This document shows, one piece after another, positions 33,727-42,338 of a stretch of DNA of 64,000 bases (its first letter is position 1; every line of letters starts with the position of its first letter). The notes below the pieces were generated by a model. That model was not told where the DNA came from, did not search any database, and saw only the letters and a list, made by a program, of their open reading frames with translations. The translations under genes and the position numbers were made by a program. The stretch comes from Bacillus sp. AFS029637 (lineage in GTDB: Bacteria > Bacillota > Bacilli > Bacillales > Bacillaceae_G): positions 14,547 through 78,546 of the forward strand of contig NZ_NUPZ01000041.1 in the NCBI RefSeq assembly GCF_002584985.1, given 5' to 3'.

Positions 33727-33870
33727 GTGAAAGAAAATGTAAGCAAAAATAAAAAGAAAAATATAAAAGATGTAACTACAGAGCAAAATGCGATTTATAG
33801 CGACCCAAAAGACGCAGCAAACATGCAGACGGTACCGCAGCCGAAGGATTTTGATGAAATTGAATATTAA
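33727..33870 (+). CDS. Small hydrophilic protein, 47 residues
   Basis: Lysine-rich start (KENVSKNKKKNIKD), then VTTEQNAIYSDPKDAANMQT and an acidic end DFDEIEY. No hydrophobic segment. Low complexity and likely disordered, like many small Bacillus spore-associated proteins, but I cannot assign it. GTG 33727 behind AAAAAGGAGTGATATAAC is a strong initiation site. It starts 31 bases after the hydrolase stop, probably on the same transcript. Confidence 0.6.
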   Translation: MKENVSKNKKKNIKDVTTEQNAIYSDPKDAANMQTVPQPKDFDEIEY

Positions 33871-34148
33871 TTTCTTATCCGACTATATGATGAATTAAAA
33901 ATACATCTCAAGTCCCATTACATGTAAGAAATCATTTGGTAATATATACATAAGCATTTGAAAATGTCTTATCTTAACAAAGCTTTCTTTAAATATATCT
34001 GATATAACCTGCAAAAAGGCACTTCATTATGAAGTGTCTTTTTGTGTATATGAAATTAATTACCATTTTTCGTACAGTATCTTGCATTTTATCGTGGATA
34101 TACTAACTATGAAAATTCATGTCATGATAAAAGAAGGGGACAGTACGT
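33871..34148. other. Intergenic region before the OFA-type carrier
   Basis: Holds a terminator (34013-34043) and then a short AT-rich promoter region. No gene seen. Confidence 0.5.
34013..34043 (+). terminator. Terminator after the small hydrophilic gene
   Basis: AAAAGGCACTTCA pairs with TGAAGTGTCTTTT around TTA, then Ts. Confidence 0.75.
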
Positions 34149-35357
34149 ATGAAACAAACATCTATAAATCCGTTGCTAATTGTTCTAGGTACAATCATTG
34201 TTCAAATTGGCCTAGGAACAATTTATACATGGAGTTTATTTAATCAACCCCTTGTAAGTAAGTTTGGATGGAATCTCAATTCAGTCGCGATTACTTTCTC
34301 TATTACGAGTTTTTCTTTATCATTTTCAACTCTATTTGCAGGAAAGCTACAACAAAAATTTGGTCTTCGTAAACTTATCGCTACTGCAGGAATTGTTTTA
34401 GGACTCGGTTTAATACTTAGTTCACAAGTTTCCTCATTACCATTACTTTATTTATTGGCCGGTGTTGTCGTTGGATATGCTGATGGAACAGCATATATTA
34501 CATCACTATCTAATTTAATTAAATGGTTTCCAAACCGTAAAGGGCTTATTTCTGGTATATCTGTTTCAGCATATGGAATGGGGAGTTTAATCTTTAGATA
34601 TATAAATGGTAATCTTATCGATAGTCTTGGTGTATCACAAGCATTTTTATATTGGGGTATTATCGTTTTACTTTTAGTATTGATTGGATCGTTCTTCTTA
34701 CGTGAAGCAATTGTAAGCAACACGGTAACAGAAACATTACACAATGATTATACGCCACGTGAAATGATGAAAACGAAACAAGTATATTTCTTGTTTTTCA
34801 TGCTATTTACGTCGTGTATGGGTGGATTGTATTTAATCGGGATGGTAAAAGATATCGGAGTCCAGCTCGTTGGTCTTAGTGCAGCAACTGCTGCTAACGC
34901 CGTCGCTATGATTGCAATTTTTAATACAATAGGTAGAATCATCCTTGGAACGTTATCAGATAAAATAGGTCGATTAAAAATTGTCTCGGCAACGTTTATT
35001 GTTATAGGATTGTCAGTCTTTACACTAAGTTTTATCCCACTAAATTACGGGATATATTTCGCTTGTGTAGCAAGCGTTGCTTTTTGTTTCGGTGGTAACA
35101 TCACAATATTCCCAGCCATTGTTGGTGATTTCTTCGGTTTAAAAAACCATAGTACAAATTACGGTATCGTATACCAAGGTTTTGGATTTGGTGCACTTGC
35201 AGGTTCATTTATTGGTGCACTACTTGGAGGGTTTCAGCCAACCTTCATAACAATTGGTGTTTTATGTGTGATCTCTTTCATCATTTCTATTTTAATCCGT
35301 CCGCCAAGTGCAGAAACGAAAAAGGATTCAAATCAGTTACATCGGAAAATAGCTTGA
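34149..35357 (+). CDS. OFA family (oxalate/formate antiporter-like) MFS transporter
   Basis: 402 residues with 12 helices. The start, LLIVLGTIIVQIGLGTIYTW, is the OFA family opening, and GWNLNSVAITFSITSFSLSF with AGKLQQKFGLRKLI complete the first motif; ANAVAMIAIFNTIGRIILGT lies in the second half. OxlT exchanges oxalate and formate; most Firmicute members are unassigned and may carry other monocarboxylates. ATG 34149 follows GAAGGGG. Monocistronic with its own terminator. Confidence 0.87.
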   Translation: MKQTSINPLLIVLGTIIVQIGLGTIYTWSLFNQPLVSKFGWNLNSVAITFSITSFSLSFSTLFAGKLQQKFGLRKLIATAGIVLGLGLILSSQVSSLPLLYLLAGVVVGYADGTAYITSLSNLIKWFPNRKGLISGISVSAYGMGSLIFRYINGNLIDSLGVSQAFLYWGIIVLLLVLIGSFFLREAIVSNTVTETLHNDYTPREMMKTKQVYFLFFMLFTSCMGGLYLIGMVKDIGVQLVGLSAATAANAVAMIAIFNTIGRIILGTLSDKIGRLKIVSATFIVIGLSVFTLSFIPLNYGIYFACVASVAFCFGGNITIFPAIVGDFFGLKNHSTNYGIVYQGFGFGALAGSFIGALLGGFQPTFITIGVLCVISFIISILIRPPSAETKKDSNQLHRKIA

Positions 35358-35358
35358 T

Positions 35359-35392
35359 TTTAAAAAGAGTCCTTATGCTAGGGCTCTTTTTC
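35359..35392 (+). terminator. Terminator of the OFA-type gene
   Basis: AAAAAGAGTCCT and AGGGCTCTTTTT around a short loop, with one mismatch. Confidence 0.75.
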
Positions 35393-35490
35393 ACTACAAC
35401 GTAAACTTTGCTCCGTAAATTGATCAGTAAAGACAGGACAATACAATTATGAAATGGAATAAATAAAATAAAAGGAGCGTGATATTAAAA

Positions 35491-35907
35491 GTGGAAATAG
35501 TACAGCAATGGATTAAAGAAGATAGTGATTACATACGAGAAAAAGTAATTGAATATAATCAAAAACATCTTTCAGATGACGAAAAAGACCCTTCAGAGCA
35601 GGTTAGTTTTATAGTTAGAAACGAAAAAGAAGAAATAGTAGGAGGGATAACAGCAATAACCTTTTGGCATCATGTACATGTTGATTTCCTGTGGGTTTCT
35701 GAAGAATACAGACATGAAGGGTACGGAAGCGAATTAATAAAGCGTATTGAAGAATTTGCAATCGAGAAAGGATGTAGGCTCATCAACTTAGATACCTTTA
35801 GTTTCCAGGCTCCTGATTTTTATAAAAAGCATGGATATAAAGTAATTGGGATAAGTGAAGATCATCCGAAAGGGCATAATCATTATTATTTAGAAAAAAG
35901 ATTATAA
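35491..35907 (+). CDS. GNAT family N-acetyltransferase
   Basis: About 138 residues. The acetyl-CoA loop reads EEYRHEGYGSELIKRIEEFA (R-x-x-G-x-G), and the strands VDFLWVS before it and the FYKKHGYKVIG end after it fit a compact GNAT. GTG 35491 is chosen because GTG 35479 abuts the GGAG. Substrate unknown. Monocistronic with a terminator after it. Confidence 0.82.
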   Translation: MEIVQQWIKEDSDYIREKVIEYNQKHLSDDEKDPSEQVSFIVRNEKEEIVGGITAITFWHHVHVDFLWVSEEYRHEGYGSELIKRIEEFAIEKGCRLINLDTFSFQAPDFYKKHGYKVIGISEDHPKGHNHYYLEKRL

Positions 35908-35927
35908 AGTGTGTAGTATTAAAAAAT

Positions 35928-35971
35928 AAAAAGACCGTACTTTGGATAACCTTTTCAAAATAAGGTCTTTT
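35928..35971 (+). terminator. Terminator of the GNAT gene
   Basis: AAAAAGACC and GGTCTTTTTT around a long loop that holds further AT pairs. Confidence 0.65.
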
Positions 35972-36098
35972 TTATATGTAGCAGACGTTACTTATAGCGA
36001 TAAATGAAGGGTTTAGTTAATTTATATATCGAAACGAGGAAATGATACAATAATATAAATATAGAAAATTCCTTTTATTAAAATTAGAGGAGGTACGT

Positions 36099-36542
36099 AT
36101 GAAAAAAGTCAATGTTACATACGCGCTTTTGTACGATAAAGCTAACGAAAAGATCTTGATGGTAAAAAACAAAGGGAAAAATGGTTCTTATTACACACTA
36201 CCAGGCGGTGCGGTTAAATTCGGGGAAACGTTAGAAGAGGCAGTAATTCGAGAAGTGAAAGAAGAAACAGGACTACATATATCTGTAAACGGGATTTGCT
36301 CTATCAGCGAAGCCTTTTTCGAGGAGAGAGACCATCACGCCATTTTCTTTAATTTTTCAGGCGAGATAATCGGCGGAGAGACATATATATCCCGGCCAAA
36401 AGAAATTGAAGAGATTACTTGGATGGAGCTTCATATAGCAGCACCGTATTTACGTATACCAGAACATTTACTAGACATTTTACAAAAGAAAGAAACAGTA
36501 CCGTACTTTTTTAACGGAACAATCGTTCATCAATCTACATAA
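36099..36542 (+). CDS. Nudix hydrolase
   Basis: 147 residues. The Nudix box is GGAVKFGETLEEAVIREVKE then ETGL, complete. The N-terminal strand VTYALLYDKANEKILMVKNK is of the MutT-like type. ATG 36099 after GAGGAGG. It precedes the broken dnaN-like gene and another Nudix gene in the same direction without a terminator between, so all three may be one transcript. Confidence 0.87.
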   Translation: MKKVNVTYALLYDKANEKILMVKNKGKNGSYYTLPGGAVKFGETLEEAVIREVKEETGLHISVNGICSISEAFFEERDHHAIFFNFSGEIIGGETYISRPKEIEEITWMELHIAAPYLRIPEHLLDILQKKETVPYFFNGTIVHQST

Positions 36543-36572
36543 AAATATCATTTCATATAAGGCGGGGGAAAA

Positions 36573-37501
36573 ATGGAGTTTATCGTTAATCATAAACACT
36601 TCACTCAAGCACTTTCAGAAGTAAGTAAAGCTATATCGACAAAAGCTTTAATTCCTATATTATCTGGTATCAAAATAACAGCAGATCAATCTGGAATTAC
36701 TTTAATCGCGAGTAATTCGAATATTTTTATCGAGAAATTCATCCCTATTTCAATCGAAGACGAACAAATTACAACTATCTTAAAGAACAATTAATTGAAG
36801 TGTTTAAACAAACTGTTTTTGCAGTGGCTAAAAATGAATCTAGACCCGTTCTTACCGGCGTACATATAGAGTTAGATCATAATAAATTAATTTGTGCTGC
36901 AACTGACTCGCATAGACTTGCTATACGTGAAACACTAGTTTCTACAAATGTGAAGGCAAACTGTATAGTACCTAGTTCAACTATTAGTGAACTACTTAAA
37001 TTAATGAATAGTAATTCGAAACTCGTATATATCTATTTTTCAGAGAGTCATATTGTTTTTACATTCGGCACAACTACGTTATATTCAAGACTAATTGAAG
37101 GGAAATATCCTAATATATCTAGTCTCATTCCAAATGAATTTCAAACGGTTATTCACATAGATAGAAAAAAGATTTTACAAGGCGTAGATCGATCGAGTTT
37201 ATTAGCAAGTGAATGGGCAAATAACAATGTAAACTTAGAAATCATCAACGAATCCACTATTAAAATCTATTCTAACGACTCTCAAGTTGGTAAAATAGCT
37301 GAAACACAACAAATAGATGTGATTCAAGGTGAAACACAATTAAATATATCTTTCGATGGACGATTTATGGTCGATGCTTTAAGGGTAATAAAAGAAGAAA
37401 CCGTCACTTTAAGTTTTGGTGGTTCAATGAGACCGATATTAATTGAAGCAGGTGAGCAATCTGCAGCAGTTCATCTTATATCACCAGTGAGAGCTTATTA
37501 G
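36573..37501 (+). pseudogene. dnaN: Broken second DNA polymerase III beta clamp (dnaN paralogue)
   Basis: The first part (36573-36794) encodes the start of clamp domain 1 (MEFIVNHKHFTQALSEVSKA ... FIEKFIPISIEDE). The second frame, usable from GTG 36800 but open further up (YLKEQLIEVFKQTVFAVAKN), encodes domains 2 and 3 down to the C-terminal end. A complete clamp is about 378 residues; here some 55-60 residues of domain 1, including its second half, are missing and the two parts are out of frame by one base. The GTG has no good ribosome binding site. So the gene is an inactivated paralogue; the main dnaN would be next to dnaA elsewhere. RBS GGCGGGGG before 36573 is intact. Confidence 0.82.
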
Positions 37502-37523
37502 GAACGAAGGAAGGAACTACATT

Positions 37524-38045
37524 ATGTACAAGTACACTTTATGTTTCATTAAAAGAAATGAAGAAATACTTATGCTAAATAGAGAATATGATCCTGTAAA
37601 AGGATTATGGAACGGGGTAGGTGGGAAGATAGAACCAGGAGAATCGCCTTTAGAAAATGCGATTCGTGAAATAAAAGAAGAGACAAGTATAGATGTTAAG
37701 CAAAATCAAATTCAATTTAAAGGAATTATTAAGTGGGAGGACTCTTCATACTCTGGTGGCATGTATATTTATGTAGTAGCACTACCGTCTGAATTTACAT
37801 ATGACACACCTAAAAAAGTATCCGAAGGGATTTTAGACTGGAAAAATGTGTCCTGGATATTAAGCGACTATAATTACGGTGTAGGAGAGATGTTACCAAA
37901 ATTATTACCTGAAGTCCTACATAATGAATTAATATTAGAACACAATTTTGTTTTATCTAATCAAAAATTAATAGATTACAGGAATGAAGAATTGGTTAAG
38001 CAGGACGGTTCGATAGATGATATACATAACTTAATTAATACATAA
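37524..38045 (+). CDS. Nudix hydrolase, 8-oxo-dGTP diphosphatase type
   Basis: 173 residues. KYTLCFIKRNEEILMLNREY then WNGVGGKIEPGESPLENAIR then EIKEET gives a full Nudix box with the GGKIEPGE form seen in MTH1/YtkD-like 8-oxo-dGTP hydrolases. The C-terminal 40 residues are an extra hydrophilic tail. ATG 37524 after GAAGGAAGG, 22 bases past the dnaN remnant. Sanitising oxidised nucleotides beside a clamp gene would have been a natural pairing, but this is inference. Confidence 0.82.
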   Translation: MYKYTLCFIKRNEEILMLNREYDPVKGLWNGVGGKIEPGESPLENAIREIKEETSIDVKQNQIQFKGIIKWEDSSYSGGMYIYVVALPSEFTYDTPKKVSEGILDWKNVSWILSDYNYGVGEMLPKLLPEVLHNELILEHNFVLSNQKLIDYRNEELVKQDGSIDDIHNLINT

Positions 38046-38118
38046 ACGAAACTGTCATTATAATTTGTAATCTAAAAACGTTTGAGGAAATAGAATGAAA
38101 AAATTAAATACAGAATAA

Positions 38119-38155
38119 AGAGCGAATCCCTAATAAAAAGGTTCGCTCTTTATTA
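38119..38155. terminator. Bidirectional terminator
   Basis: AAAGAGCGAATCC and GGTTCGCTCTTT, with one bulge, between the converging Nudix and MBL genes. Confidence 0.8.
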
Positions 38156-38164
38156 CATTTATAA

Positions 38165-39127
38165 TTAAACTTCACGCCACCAAGCTGCTGAGGGATAATC
38201 CGTAGATTTTAACGTAATAGATTCACCGATTTGCGGCGTTGCAATATTAACTCCTAAACGTTTTGCTTCTTTCGTAACACGTTCAATAGGATCACTCCAT
38301 TCATGTAATGCTAATGTAAAAGCACCCCAATGAATCGGAAGTAGTAATTCTCCTTTAACGTCAATATGAGCTTGTACCGTTTCTTCTGGCAACATATGAA
38401 TAGCAGACCAGCGTGTATCATATTGCCCACATTCCATTAATGTAAGATCGAATGGACCATATTTATCACCAATTTCTTTAAAGTGAGGCGCATATCCGCT
38501 ATCACCACTAAAGAAGACTTTAGTTTCTTGACCGAGAATAAGCCATGAACACCATAACGAACGATCTCTATCTGTCATACTTCGTCCAGAAAAATGTCTT
38601 GCAGGAGCGCATACCAACTTAATATTATCAAACATAATTTCATCCCACCAATTATGTTCACTAATTTTACTAGGTGAAACACCCCATTTAATAAGATATT
38701 GTGCAACTCCATTCGGAACATAAAAATGCTTTGCACGATCTTTTAATTGCATAATACTTTTATAATTTAAATGATCATAGTGATTATGAGAAATGATAAT
38801 CGCATCAATTTCTTGAAGATCTTCACGTTCTAAAGAAAACGTACCACTATAACGTTTGCTATTAAAAACAGGAAATGGGGAAGAGGCATCGCCAAGCATA
38901 GGATCTAATAACAGTTTTTTACCTTCTATTTTTAAAAGAGACGCAGAATGACCAAACCACGTAACACTCTCTAAAGACTCATTATTTTTATTTGATAAAA
39001 CAATAGGTAAATTTTTCATAGGACGCAGCTTAGTTTTCATTTTAAAGTAATCAGTCATTAAACCTATAATATCTTTCGGTTTAAAACTTACATCAGTGTG
39101 AATTTGATTAATATATTTCTTTTTCAT
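38165..39127 (-). CDS. MBL-fold metallohydrolase, UlaG/NAPE-PLD-like
   Basis: 320 residues. Metal-binding HNHYDHL (HxHxDH) near residue 120, SVTWFGHSASLLKIEGKKLL before it, ARHFSG and FFSGDSGYAPHF for the further ligands, and LPIHWGAF near the end. This set is typical of the group with NAPE-hydrolysing phospholipase D and bacterial UlaG-like lactonases. Substrate not known for Bacillus members. Start 39127 after AAAAGGAGAACG. Monocistronic. Confidence 0.87.
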   Translation of the reverse strand: MKKKYINQIHTDVSFKPKDIIGLMTDYFKMKTKLRPMKNLPIVLSNKNNESLESVTWFGHSASLLKIEGKKLLLDPMLGDASSPFPVFNSKRYSGTFSLEREDLQEIDAIIISHNHYDHLNYKSIMQLKDRAKHFYVPNGVAQYLIKWGVSPSKISEHNWWDEIMFDNIKLVCAPARHFSGRSMTDRDRSLWCSWLILGQETKVFFSGDSGYAPHFKEIGDKYGPFDLTLMECGQYDTRWSAIHMLPEETVQAHIDVKGELLLPIHWGAFTLALHEWSDPIERVTKEAKRLGVNIATPQIGESITLKSTDYPSAAWWREV

Positions 39128-39423
39128 TCGTTCTCCTTTTTACGTTTAACAATGTACGTATGTTGTTATTGTAGCTATTTGTAGTGTAAACTATATCATT
39201 TTATCTTTCATCTTAAATGCAGTACATTTCATAAATTCGTCAAATTCATTGCTCGTATATATAAAATGATCTTTATTCAGCAGCAGATAAAGTCAATATT
39301 AAGTAAATGTAAATTGTTTTAATTGAGTAAATTCCTTCTTAAAAGTAACTAAGAACATATGTTTCGTTGTATGTTAAAGAAGAAAATATGTCTCTAATTA
39401 GTAAAAGAGAGGAGAGAATGTAA
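39128..39423. other. Divergent intergenic region
   Basis: About 295 AT-rich bases between the divergent MBL and endonuclease-like genes. No gene; TAAAAGAGAGGAGAG at the right edge is the ribosome binding site of the next gene. Confidence 0.5.
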
Positions 39424-40194
39424 GTGCAAATACAGAAAAAAAAGAATTCAAAATGTAAACTATCAAAACCTGAAATCATTCATCTGTATGGAGAAGGGAA
39501 GAGCACCTCAGAAATCGCTATACTTGCTAATGTGTCTGCTAGGTATATTCGTATGGTTTTAACAGACAGTAACGTTCCAAGGCGTGCTATAGGGAGTTGG
39601 AAGAGAAAGTATGACATATCAGAAGATTATTTTAAAACGTGGTCAAATAATATGGCATATATATTAGGGTTTATAGTAGCAGATGGTGTTATACAGAAGG
39701 AAAATCAATGTGTCAGTATATCTCAAAAAGAAAGTTACATTTTAGAAGATATAAAACAAGAACTAAACACCAACCAGCCACTATATCAAAATAAAAAAAC
39801 AGGCGTATATATGCTAAACATTAATAGCAAAACAATAAAAAACGATCTTATGAACATACACGGAATCATGCCATGTAAATCATTTAACATCGAATTTCCT
39901 TTCGTACCAGAAGAATATTTACATCATTTTGTTCGTGGGTATTTTGATGGAGATGGTCATGTAAACTCCCATAAATATTTTGTTAGCTTTGTTGGAGGAT
40001 CGTATAATTTTATGAATTCTTTTAAAGATATCCTTGAGGATAATAAATTCAAATTAAGTTTTGTTGATAAAGAAAGACAATATCGTATATACCTAAGTGG
40101 TAAAAATAATGTTAATAAATTTTCACAGTGGATTTATAAAGATAAAGGTTTACATTTAAAGCGTAAATATAATATTTTTCAACAAAAAGAATAA
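39424..40194 (+). CDS. Free-standing LAGLIDADG homing endonuclease-like protein
   Basis: 256 residues. The N-terminal 60 form a Hin-type helix-turn-helix (EIIHLYGEGKSTSEIAILAN VSARYI). Two LAGLIDADG helices follow: YILGFIVADGVI (about 78-89) and HHFVRGYFDGDGHV (about 165-178), each ending in the catalytic aspartate. So it is a two-motif, monomeric type. It is not inside an intron or intein that I can see: no interrupted gene flanks it. GTG 39424 behind AGAGAGGAGAG. Homing enzymes cut a specific site and so spread; here the protein could also be a domesticated regulator. Confidence 0.8.
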   Translation: MQIQKKKNSKCKLSKPEIIHLYGEGKSTSEIAILANVSARYIRMVLTDSNVPRRAIGSWKRKYDISEDYFKTWSNNMAYILGFIVADGVIQKENQCVSISQKESYILEDIKQELNTNQPLYQNKKTGVYMLNINSKTIKNDLMNIHGIMPCKSFNIEFPFVPEEYLHHFVRGYFDGDGHVNSHKYFVSFVGGSYNFMNSFKDILEDNKFKLSFVDKERQYRIYLSGKNNVNKFSQWIYKDKGLHLKRKYNIFQQKE

Positions 40195-40326
40195 TTGTAA
40201 TGATAATCAAATCATACACGAGCAAGTTCAATTATATATAAAATTTAAATTCAAAATGAAGTATTAATCGAAATCAAAGTAATTGCTGTAGAAAGCTAAT
40301 TATAAATATAGTTTGGTCAATCTAAA

Positions 40327-40368
40327 AACAACTTGTTTAATTATTAATTCTAAACAAGTTGTTTTTAA
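40327..40368 (+). terminator. Terminator downstream of the endonuclease-like gene
   Basis: AACAACTTGTTTA and TAAACAAGTTGTT around ATTATTAATTC, followed by Ts. It lies 130 bases past the gene. Confidence 0.8.
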
Positions 40369-40527
40369 TTTTGTTAATTAACATCATATACAAGAAACAA
40401 TTAGAATTCCAAAAAGCTATCAATTCACACCAATTCAAAACAATGAATGAATCACTAATAAAAAAAGAAAAGGGAAGTGTAAAACATGCCGCTAATATAT
40501 AATAAGTTTATTACTTTTTACTAGTTG

Positions 40528-40610
<83 letters not shown>

Positions 40611-40956
40611 ACGGAGATTTTTAATGAGATTCACACAAAATCTTATCTAAACGAATTTCTACAGTTTTTATTGTTTTTTGTTATAAATCCTTCACAGTAA
40701 ATTTAAATTAATAATCGATTAAGATTTAACGAATTAAAATCATTTTTGATCAACAAGAAATTTTTATGCGGAAAAATTATTTTATACAAAATATAAATTA
40801 ATAATTTTATTTTATGTTTACTTAATGAATTTATATTGCTATTTACACACGTTTTACAACTTTACTTTATTTGTTGGTATTTTGTTATTTACGCTTGACT
40901 TTTATTATACTTATTGTTCTACAATCTAGTTAACATAACATTTGTTTTGAACATAA

Positions 40957-40990
40957 AAAAATCTCCCTCACCTTAAGGAAGATTTTTTAG
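40957..40990 (-). terminator. Terminator of the YwqG-like gene
   Basis: Read leftward, AAAAAATCTTCC and GGGAGATTTTTT around a short loop. Both flanks are A/T runs, so it may work both ways. Confidence 0.75.
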
Positions 40991-41015
40991 CTTGCTAGTA
41001 TTTCATTTATATTTT

Positions 41016-41834
41016 TTAGTAACAGTCCCAATTGTAAATAACATTGGAAAAATCTAGGTTCAACAAATCTTCCTTACGTATAAAGAAATTAGCAACACCA
41101 GAATCTCCCCACATAATATTTAATGAATTGTCTGTATCAATTTGCAGCAATAATATATTATGTTGTTGGTATTTTTCTTCCCATTCCCTTGGATCTGTCT
41201 GTGTGAAAAATGGATAACCTCCAATTTTATGCCCTTGATCTTCACATAAATCATCATACAGTTCACCTAATTCTGTATTGTTTTCTTTATCAACAATTTC
41301 TTCCCAATCAATGTTATCGTTAAAAATCTTTTCAAATCGATAATCTCTTGGTGTTACTGGTTGATAATCCAATTCAAAATTTAGTTTTGCTGCTTCGGGT
41401 ATGATAAAGTCCTCTAATTCTAAAGTGTTTAAATAACTAAAATCAGTAATAACCGTAGTTAAATCTTCTGTAATTGTAGAATGATAAATAATTCGAAAGT
41501 CTTTTTGGCTTGTTGGATGATCAAAATCTGCTCCAAACAGCTCATCATCAGCACTTACGAAAAACTGTAACATTCCGTGTTGAGGCATAAATTCAATATG
41601 CGGCATTTCTTCAAAGTTTAACTGCGCAAGTAGCATCATAGGTTGTCCTGTTGAGTCTTTAGGATGCTCTTGATTGGTAGGTAAATACGGATATCCACCA
41701 AACTTACTTTCAAAAAGAGTTGTCTCTGCTTGTGTTCCAGACACTTTAATATACGGTTTTACACTTTCTTCTAAATTACTACGATACTGTTCTAGTTCTT
41801 TCGGAATTTGAAGTTGATACGTATTTTTCACCAC
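41016..41834 (-). CDS. YwqG/DUF1963 family protein
   Basis: 272 residues, soluble. KFGGYPYLPTNQEHPKD, MMLLAQLNFEEMPHI and MLQFFVSADDELFGADF are the DUF1963 (YwqG) signatures, and HKIGGYPFFTQTDPRE with LLLQIDTDNSLNIMWGDSGV is the repeat of the same pattern in the second half. Function unknown; homologues are common near secreted-toxin or immunity genes. Start 41834 after GGGAGGCAAATG. Likely first of a leftward row, but not an operon with 41910 because that gene is upstream. Confidence 0.85.
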   Translation of the reverse strand: MVKNTYQLQIPKELEQYRSNLEESVKPYIKVSGTQAETTLFESKFGGYPYLPTNQEHPKDSTGQPMMLLAQLNFEEMPHIEFMPQHGMLQFFVSADDELFGADFDHPTSQKDFRIIYHSTITEDLTTVITDFSYLNTLELEDFIIPEAAKLNFELDYQPVTPRDYRFEKIFNDNIDWEEIVDKENNTELGELYDDLCEDQGHKIGGYPFFTQTDPREWEEKYQQHNILLLQIDTDNSLNIMWGDSGVANFFIRKEDLLNLDFSNVIYNWDCY

Positions 41835-41909
41835 ATTTGCCTCCCTATAATTATAAGTTGAAAATGCCTTACTTAATTATATAGTAAGAGATAGCTCAAT
41901 TAAAAATTG

Positions 41910-42317
41910 TTAAAAATCCGTTTTCACCCTCGTTTTTTGCGCACTTGGCGGACAAATTAAATTATGTTCTGAAACCTTTTTATTAATAGTTTGAATTAAA
42001 TCCGCTACTTCTGTTGTATTTGTTGTTTCTTTTAGACTTTCTTTTAAAACATCAATTTCCTTTGAAAGTTCTATCCATTTAGGCAAAACATGATTATTTT
42101 TCAAAGTTCTATACAGTTGCTTGTCAGGATTGTATGAAAGATCTTTATCAAGATTAAGAGGTTTCCCTTTGCCAGGTAAATTATCAAAAGCTCCTTTCTT
42201 CTCTGCTTGTTTAACGATAGAACTAATATGATCCTCATACGTATAGGACCAAACTTTCTCATCTTTCACTAAAATTTCTTGTTTTTTTAATTTTTTATCT
42301 AGTTCTTCTTGATTCAT
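41910..42317 (-). CDS. DUF1992 (DnaJ-like C28 homology) protein
   Basis: 135 residues. ISSIVKQAEKKGAFDNLPGK followed by GKPLNL is the DUF1992 signature, found also in eukaryotic DNAJC28. The rest is a charged helical tail. No J domain. Function unknown. Start at 42317 after AGGAGGATT. It is 21 bases downstream of the esterase at 42339, so the two are probably co-transcribed. Confidence 0.83.
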   Translation of the reverse strand: MNQEELDKKLKKQEILVKDEKVWSYTYEDHISSIVKQAEKKGAFDNLPGKGKPLNLDKDLSYNPDKQLYRTLKNNHVLPKWIELSKEIDVLKESLKETTNTTEVADLIQTINKKVSEHNLICPPSAQKTRVKTDF

Positions 42318-42338
42318 AGATTCAATCCTCCTTCTATT

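Noticed and set aside
34034-34243. 69-codon frame overlapping the start of the OFA-type carrier
   Set aside because: It overlaps the real gene in another frame, has no ribosome site, and its first part is the terminator region.
36573-37501. Reading the dnaN-like pieces as two working genes or programmed frameshift
   Set aside because: About 55-60 residues of domain 1 are missing and there is no slippery sequence with structure or ribosome site for the second part.
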